From JANXQG01 sp037147235 (lineage in GTDB: Bacteria; Planctomycetota; Planctomycetia; Pirellulales; Thermoguttaceae): a stretch of 18,316 nucleotides of DNA. Location: contig JBAWVO010000115.1 in the NCBI GenBank assembly GCA_037147235.1, positions 1 to 18,316 of the forward strand, read 5' to 3'. This document shows positions 14,553-18,316 of this stretch, one piece after another. A program made the translations under genes and the position numbers. How positions within the stretch are numbered: position 1 is the first letter of the stretch; every line of letters starts with the position of its first letter. The notes beneath the pieces are model-generated. The model was not told where the DNA came from. It worked only from the letters and a program-made list of their open reading frames with translations, and ran no database searches.

Positions 14553-14816
14553 ATGACCGTAATCAATCTTTCCTGGTATCTCTGCGTTCTTTTCGCCGTT
14601 GCCCTGGTGGTCTCGTCGGCAATCACCGTCGCTCCGGGCGGGCAGGCTTGGATGCGGCTGGAAATGGGAATCTGGTTGGCATTGTCGGTCCTTTTTGCGG
14701 CAGTCGCCGTTATCTTTCGGCTGCGGCATGTTCCGCAGCCGAAATGGTTGCTGCGGCTCTTTCAGTGCTTCGCAGTGCTGGCAACCGTGGTGGTCTTTAT
14801 GATGGTTGTCGGTTGA
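14553..14816 (+). CDS. Small membrane protein, about three transmembrane helices
   Basis: The 87-residue product has hydrophobic segments near residues 5-25, 35-55 and 65-87, separated by a short loop and a basic R-L-R-H-V-P-Q-P-K-W-L-L-R segment, so it is probably an integral inner-membrane protein. No known family is recognised. The ATG at 14553 begins 19 bp after the DinB-like stop; an earlier in-frame start at 14487 would overlap the DinB gene and add a charged leader unlike the rest. No strong ribosome site is visible, so translational coupling to the upstream gene is possible. It ends 10 bp before the TspO start, supporting one transcript for DinB-like, this gene and tspO. Confidence 0.65.
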   Translation: MTVINLSWYLCVLFAVALVVSSAITVAPGGQAWMRLEMGIWLALSVLFAAVAVIFRLRHVPQPKWLLRLFQCFAVLATVVVFMMVVG

Positions 14817-14826
14817 ATGAGAACCA

Positions 14827-15303
14827 ATGACGCCAAAACATCCCTATCTCGGCCTCGTCCTCTTCCTCGCCATCTGCTTCGCCGCAGCGGGGATCGGCGG
14901 TGCGGTCACGACACCGAAGATTGCCACTTGGTATGCGACCCTTGCGAAACCAACCTGGAATCCTCCAAACTGGATTTTTGGTCCCGTCTGGTCGGCCCTC
15001 TACTTCGGTATGGCCGTTGCCGCTTGGCTCGTCTGGCGGCAAGCAGGTTTCACGGGTGCAAAGTTTCCATGGATTTTATTCGGCACTCAACTCGTCCTGA
15101 ACGTGCTGTGGTCATGCATCTTCTTCGGTCTTGAGAACCCCGGCCTCGCGTTCGTGGAAGTGGTTCTACTCTGGACGACCATTGCGGCAACGATGATCCT
15201 ATTCTGGTTGCGGTCTTCGGTAGCAGGCATTCTGTTTCTACCCTACTTGGCTTGGGTCAGCTTCGCCAGCGTGTTGAATTTCACGATCTGGCGGCTAAAC
15301 TGA
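14827..15303 (+). CDS. tspO: TspO/MBR family tryptophan-rich sensory protein
   Basis: The 158-residue protein carries the clear signature of TspO, the bacterial homologue of the mitochondrial peripheral benzodiazepine receptor, a five-helix membrane protein that binds porphyrins and related tetrapyrroles. Visible conserved blocks are W-Y-A-T-L-A-K-P-T-W-N-P-P-N-W-I-F-G-P-V-W in the first loop, L-N-V-L-W-S-C-I-F-F-G in helix 3 and P-Y-L-A-W-V-S-F-A-S-V-L-N in helix 5, ending W-R-L-N as in the family. Length is typical. In bacteria TspO is linked to oxidative stress and tetrapyrrole handling; its exact role here is unknown. It starts 10 bp after the small membrane protein and is probably in the same operon as the DinB-like gene. 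Confidence 0.93.
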   Translation: MTPKHPYLGLVLFLAICFAAAGIGGAVTTPKIATWYATLAKPTWNPPNWIFGPVWSALYFGMAVAAWLVWRQAGFTGAKFPWILFGTQLVLNVLWSCIFFGLENPGLAFVEVVLLWTTIAATMILFWLRSSVAGILFLPYLAWVSFASVLNFTIWRLN

Positions 15304-15355
15304 AGCTGATAGGAATTCCATTCACATATTCAAAACTCACGGAAACACGCCCATC

Positions 15356-15735
15356 ATGCAACCGCTGATCGAATACGAACAGAGTAGCGGACTGGTTCGA
15401 GAGGTCTATGACGACATCCGAACCACTCGCAAGACGAACGACATCAACAACTTCTGGAAAGCCATCGCCAACCATCCGCCAACCCTGCAAAGAACATGGG
15501 CCATGCTCAAGGAAATCATGGCTGGACCGGGAGAGGTGGACCCGCTTGTCCGTGAACTGATCTACATCGCCGTCAGCGTGACCAACGGTTGCGATTACTG
15601 CACAAGGCCGCAGCGACCGCCAAAGGCATGACCGACACGATGTTCGGCGAACTGATGAGCATCGTCGGTGTCGCCAATATGACCAATCGCTTGGTCCTCG
15701 GATTCCAGGTTCCCTTGGACGAGAGATTCAAATAG
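15356..15735 (+). pseudogene. Frameshifted carboxymuconolactone decarboxylase / AhpD-like gene
   Basis: From ATG 15356 the frame encodes a normal CMD/AhpD-like N-terminal part through N-N-F-W-K-A-I-A-N-H-P-P, L-I-Y-I-A-V-S-V-T-N-G-C-D-Y-C, but then runs R-P-Q-R-P-P-K-A to an early stop. The family continues with a short linker and a conserved His, then A-A-A...K-G-M-T-D. That continuation is present in another frame from 15601: H-K-A-A-A-T-A-K-G-M-T-D, ending at TAG 15735 after D-E-R-F-K. Restoring about 10 missing bases at 15599-15603 would rejoin both halves and rebuild the C-x3-H active site, so the lesion hits the catalytic motif. The normal product is a peroxidase- or decarboxylase-like enzyme of about 129 residues. 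A sequencing error is the alternative, but a 10-base loss is less typical of that. Confidence 0.8.
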
Positions 15736-15741
15736 CCGAGC

Positions 15742-16653
15742 TTACCCTGCCGTCACCACGCTCAAATGCACTGGCGATTCGTGAAAGGTCAAGGCGGAAG
15801 CATGAACGTCGGCACCTGATTGGCCACGGTATTCTTCGCCTTCTCCAACAGGCTCAGCCTTCACCCAAGACATGCTGCTGGCAGTTCCAATCATTGCCTG
15901 CACGTCGGCAGCACTGACCTGGGTTTCGTCTGACTTTGCTTCCAAAGCATCCAGCACGAAACCTGAGAGCAGCCGATTCCAAACCTTCTGGCACGTGGAA
16001 GATTTATCGAACATATCCACGGCAACAATCTTTTTACCGATGGCAACGGCAACCCCACTGGCTCCCTCGACATATTTGAGCTTGCCTTGAAACTCGGCAA
16101 CACGATCCTTGTAATTCTCAAAAGTATCGGACATTGCCCTGGTGCCAGACGATGTTCCCAGCGATTCCTGCTGGCGTGCTACTTCAGCCCAAACTTTGCT
16201 CTGATCTGACTGATGGCTACCGCTTAGCCGCAAGGAATCCGATACGGACATTTTGAGAACCGAACGCAGCTTTGACGGCGAGTGGCTGCCGCTGGAGCCA
16301 AAGTGCTTGGATCGGTAGCCCCACCGACCTGCCTCGACGCAGCTTACGGGGATTTTGACCCTGCTCTTGGCAGCGATCAGTACCGAAGTGTTCAAAACCC
16401 GATTCTGTTTGGCACCGACCAATTCCTCGCCTTCGATGAAAAGAATGCGAATGTCGCCCTTGTTCTCGACCAAGAGATTCGGGACAGAACCACCTTCAGA
16501 AACTTCTTCAACGGTCACGCAACCGCTGCCAATGCCCTCATCGGACAAAAGGTATTCCACGGGGCTTTCCACACCCGAGAAAAGGGGGAAAACGGACAGG
16601 GCTTCGTAGCGAACTGGCTCACCAACTCGGACTTCGGGGAATGCGACGGCCAT
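15742..16653 (-). CDS. ARPP-1 (DUF6569) family protein
   Basis: The 303-residue protein fits the ARPP-1 family, formerly DUF6569, named for association with ADP-ribosyl-glycohydrolase and rhodanese-phosphatase genes. The recognisable core is I-L-F-I-E-G-E-E-L-V-G-A-K-Q-N-R-V-L-N-T at about 70-90, then K-I-P-V-S-C-V-E-A-G-R-W-G-Y. A serine-rich variable segment follows (115-170). The C-terminal part, with G-V-A-V-A-I-G-K-K-I-V-A-V-D-M-F-D, is also conserved. There is no signal peptide or membrane segment. Genome-context work links the family to NAD/ADP-ribose metabolism; its biochemical role is not established. The start is well supported: AGGAGG lies about nine bases before the ATG, and TATAAT occurs on the same strand at 16691-16686, though without a clear -35 box. 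It converges with the decayed CMD gene, with only six bases between the stops. Confidence 0.8.
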   Translation of the reverse strand: MAVAFPEVRVGEPVRYEALSVFPLFSGVESPVEYLLSDEGIGSGCVTVEEVSEGGSVPNLLVENKGDIRILFIEGEELVGAKQNRVLNTSVLIAAKSRVKIPVSCVEAGRWGYRSKHFGSSGSHSPSKLRSVLKMSVSDSLRLSGSHQSDQSKVWAEVARQQESLGTSSGTRAMSDTFENYKDRVAEFQGKLKYVEGASGVAVAIGKKIVAVDMFDKSSTCQKVWNRLLSGFVLDALEAKSDETQVSAADVQAMIGTASSMSWVKAEPVGEGEEYRGQSGADVHASALTFHESPVHLSVVTAG

Positions 16654-17130
16654 GATTTGTGCCTCCTGGAAAAAGTCATTTATTTATTATAGGAGATCGG
16701 GGAAGGGGGTGGCGTGATTGCGGCATCGCACGTGATGCAATAAAATAAATATCCAGAAATTACGCTGAAGGAGGGGCTTCTTTGCGGTTTTGCGGCGATA
16801 TTCGAGAGGAAATGGCTGGATTCGGAGAAAAATTGAGGCAAGGCAAGGAAAATGGGGGAATTTTGAGGGAATTATGGCAGCCGTCCGTAGTATTCAATAG
16901 AAATGCCTGCCACACTAAGGGTTCGACTGGCTGCCTAAACCTGGATTCGTCCCGCTATGGAAGCCGTCGGGTCGGATTCGTAAAAAATAATTATTCCGCC
17001 CTTGAAGGATTCGTTGATCGGGAAGATGCGTTTTTGAGGACGCTCTCCAGAGCAGCGGGAGGCTTGATGGGGCGGGGACGCAAAAATGCTTCGTGCGAAC
17101 AAAGACCCACAACACCGAAGGAAAAACGCA
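16654..17130. other. 477-bp divergent intergenic region
   Basis: This gap separates the divergent ARPP-1 and surface-protein genes. It holds a TATAAT for the minus-strand gene near 16686-16691, a short inverted repeat GCATC/GATGC around 16722-16738, three GGATTCGT copies (16943-17014), an A/T-rich palindrome AATAATTATT near 16987-16996, and the ribosome site GAAGGA before 17131. An open frame at 16782-17225 overlaps the next gene and is not protein-like. Confidence 0.55.
16943..17014 (+). repeat. Three GGATTCGT direct repeats, 31 and 33 bp apart
   Basis: GGATTCGT occurs at 16943-16950, 16974-16981 and 17007-17014, with a related GGATTCGG at 16818-16825. Spacing near three helical turns and the position 117-188 bp upstream of the surface-protein start suggest binding sites for a regulator of that gene. 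Confidence 0.45.
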
Positions 17131-18316
17131 ATGAGACGCCTAACTGCAAGTTTGCTGGGGTTCGCCATTCTGATGCTTTCGTTGCCTGTGCAGAACGCCG
17201 GGGCAGCTACCGTTTACTGGGCTGATGGAAGCGGCAACTGGAACAACCCGGCAAACTGGAATCCGTATGGCGTGCCTGCGGCGGGAGATGCCGTATACTT
17301 GAATTCCACGGGTGTGGTGAATCGTATTGTCACGTTGCAGACTGGTGATACCACGAACATTTCGAGCTTGAGCATTAGTGCTAGCGGGGGAGGAACGATG
17401 ACACTGTCGCAGACTGGCGGCAAGAATCAGATTTACGACAGTAGTTTCTCTCCGAGCCAGCCTTACGGGGCACCGCTTTATTTGGGATACACCTCCGGTT
17501 CAACCGGAAGCTACCAGTTGAGTGGGGGAACATTGAGTTCAGGTTATCAATACGTTGGTAGGTACGGCACAGGAAGCTTCACCCAAAGCGGCGGCGTCAA
17601 TTCGGTGATACCATACTCTTCTACTTATTCCGGTGTTCTCAACCTTGGCTACTACTCAGGATCGAGCGGCACCTACTCATTGAGCAATGGGCAATTGACG
17701 ACCTACCAGACCAACGTGGGCTACTATTCAAGCCAAACCTGTACCGGCATTTTCAACCAATCTGGCGGAACGCATACGGTGAACTACCTGACGGTTGGTT
17801 CGACCAGCAAATACAACCTTACAGGCGGGCTTCTTCAGATCACCAATGGTTTTACCGACTATGGCACGCTCGATTTTGGTAGTGGGACCGGTAAGATCAG
17901 TGGAGCAGCCGGATCATGGATTGATCTCTCCCAGACCAGTATCCTGAATGCTTCCCGTGGCACAATGAACTTGGGCAGCAACTCGGTGCTGGTGGTCCCG
18001 GCGGGATTCACTCCGAACACGGCATTTGGCGGTTTCACCACCGGAGGGCTAGTCCACCAGGCTGGGACAACCCTGACAATACCCCTCGGCTACAACATCT
18101 CGCTTCCCCAAGAATTTATGGACAACATGGAGGTTCAGGGAACGCTCACGACGGCTAATAATGCGGAATTAGTGGTCAATCACAGCTTGACTATTAGCAG
18201 CGGCACAGTGTCAACACCGTCAGTGCAAATCGGAACAACGGGTAGCATTGGTCAAGTCATACAGACTGGCGGCAAGAATCAGATTTACGACAGTAGTTTC
18301 TCTCCGAGCCAGCCTT
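17131..18316 (+). CDS. Secreted beta-strand-repeat surface protein (partial at right edge)
   Basis: From ATG 17131 the frame stays open to the window end, giving 395 codons of a longer gene. GAAGGA precedes the start by eight bases. Residues 1-25 are a Sec signal peptide: basic M-R-R, a hydrophobic core L-L-G-F-A-I-L-M-L-S-L, and a likely cleavage after N-A-G-A. The mature start, T-V-Y-W-A-D-G-S-G-N-W-N-N-P-A-N-W, is typical of planctomycete autotransporter-like and PEP-CTERM-type proteins. What follows is rich in Gly, Ser, Thr, Tyr and Asn, with repeats of about 42 residues (L-G-Y-x-S-G-S-x-G-x-Y-x-L-S-x-G-x-L, then V-G, then F-x-Q-S-G-G), expected to fold as a beta-solenoid. It is probably exported to the cell surface or matrix; the C-terminal anchor lies outside the window. 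A 55-bp DNA repeat inside it is exact. Confidence 0.85.
   Translation, partial: MRRLTASLLGFAILMLSLPVQNAGAATVYWADGSGNWNNPANWNPYGVPAAGDAVYLNSTGVVNRIVTLQTGDTTNISSLSISASGGGTMTLSQTGGKNQIYDSSFSPSQPYGAPLYLGYTSGSTGSYQLSGGTLSSGYQYVGRYGTGSFTQSGGVNSVIPYSSTYSGVLNLGYYSGSSGTYSLSNGQLTTYQTNVGYYSSQTCTGIFNQSGGTHTVNYLTVGSTSKYNLTGGLLQITNGFTDYGTLDFGSGTGKISGAAGSWIDLSQTSILNASRGTMNLGSNSVLVVPAGFTPNTAFGGFTTGGLVHQAGTTLTIPLGYNISLPQEFMDNMEVQGTLTTANNAELVVNHSLTISSGTVSTPSVQIGTTGSIGQVIQTGGKNQIYDSSFSPSQP
17410..17464 (+). repeat. 55-bp exact repeat, copy 1 (within the surface-protein gene)
   Basis: This segment is identical over all 55 bases to 18262-18316 and lies 852 bp (284 codons, in frame) before it. It encodes Q-T-G-G-K-N-Q-I-Y-D-S-S-F-S-P-S-Q-P. 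Confidence 0.9.
18262..18316 (+). repeat. 55-bp exact repeat, copy 2, cut by the right edge
   Basis: Identical to 17410-17464 up to the last base of the window, so the true repeat may be longer. The preceding base differs (A here, G in copy 1), fixing the left boundary of identity. Both copies are read in the same frame. Confidence 0.9.

Noticed and set aside
16915..16945. GGTTCGA-like stretch resembling a tRNA T-arm
   Set aside because: No acceptor, D or anticodon stems could be fitted around it.
16782..17225. 147-codon open frame before the surface protein
   Set aside because: It overlaps the well-supported signal-peptide start at 17131 in another frame, and its translation looks random.

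Overview
The window looks like planctomycete DNA, probably of the Pirellula/Rhodopirellula kind. Three things suggest this: a DUF1580 protein, a family I know mainly from planctomycetes; a long secreted repeat protein of the autotransporter-like type common there; and GC-rich third codon positions with many uncharacterised proteins. No rRNA, tRNA, CRISPR array, insertion sequence, integrase or relaxase was recognised, so the taxonomic call is an inference from gene content.

Layout. (1) 1-2929 is accessory DNA. It holds the end of a winged-helix-like protein with a hexanucleotide-repeat tail, a pair of phased operator-like palindromes, a DUF1580 DNA-binding protein, a helical-repeat protein with a strong terminator behind it, and an unknown minus-strand gene. 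(2) 3008-10156 is a replication module. A DnaB/RecA-like helicase ATPase is followed 14 bp later by a 793-residue protein with a C-terminal primase-polymerase (Prim-Pol) domain. Next comes a 487-bp non-coding region with three iteron-like repeats and nested inverted repeats (a candidate origin), then a 924-residue protein with a DnaG-like CHC2 zinc finger. (3) 10157-10715 is non-coding. (4) 10716-13905 holds a B12-domain radical SAM enzyme, and on the minus strand a methyltransferase, a truncated Dabb remnant and a CBS/MgtE magnesium channel without its N domain. (5) 14063-15735 holds a DinB-like protein, a small membrane protein, TspO and a frameshifted carboxymuconolactone decarboxylase. (6) 15742-16653 is a minus-strand ARPP-1 (DUF6569) protein. 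(7) 17131 to the right edge is a secreted beta-rich repeat protein, still open at the edge, with an exact 55-bp internal repeat.

How the parts may work together. The helicase, Prim-Pol protein, CHC2 protein and iterons together make the best candidate for a poorly described system: a self-contained replication cassette of an integrative element or plasmid-like replicon. DUF1580 and the operator pair would be its regulatory side. From 12 kb onward the content looks like ordinary chromosome with some decay, shown by one truncated gene and one frameshifted gene. A pair of related 21-bp sites at 7335-7355 and 11987-12007 brackets the CHC2 and radical SAM genes and may mark a recombination unit or a shared operator. 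These functional links are inference from gene order; the individual domain calls rest on motifs visible in the translations.
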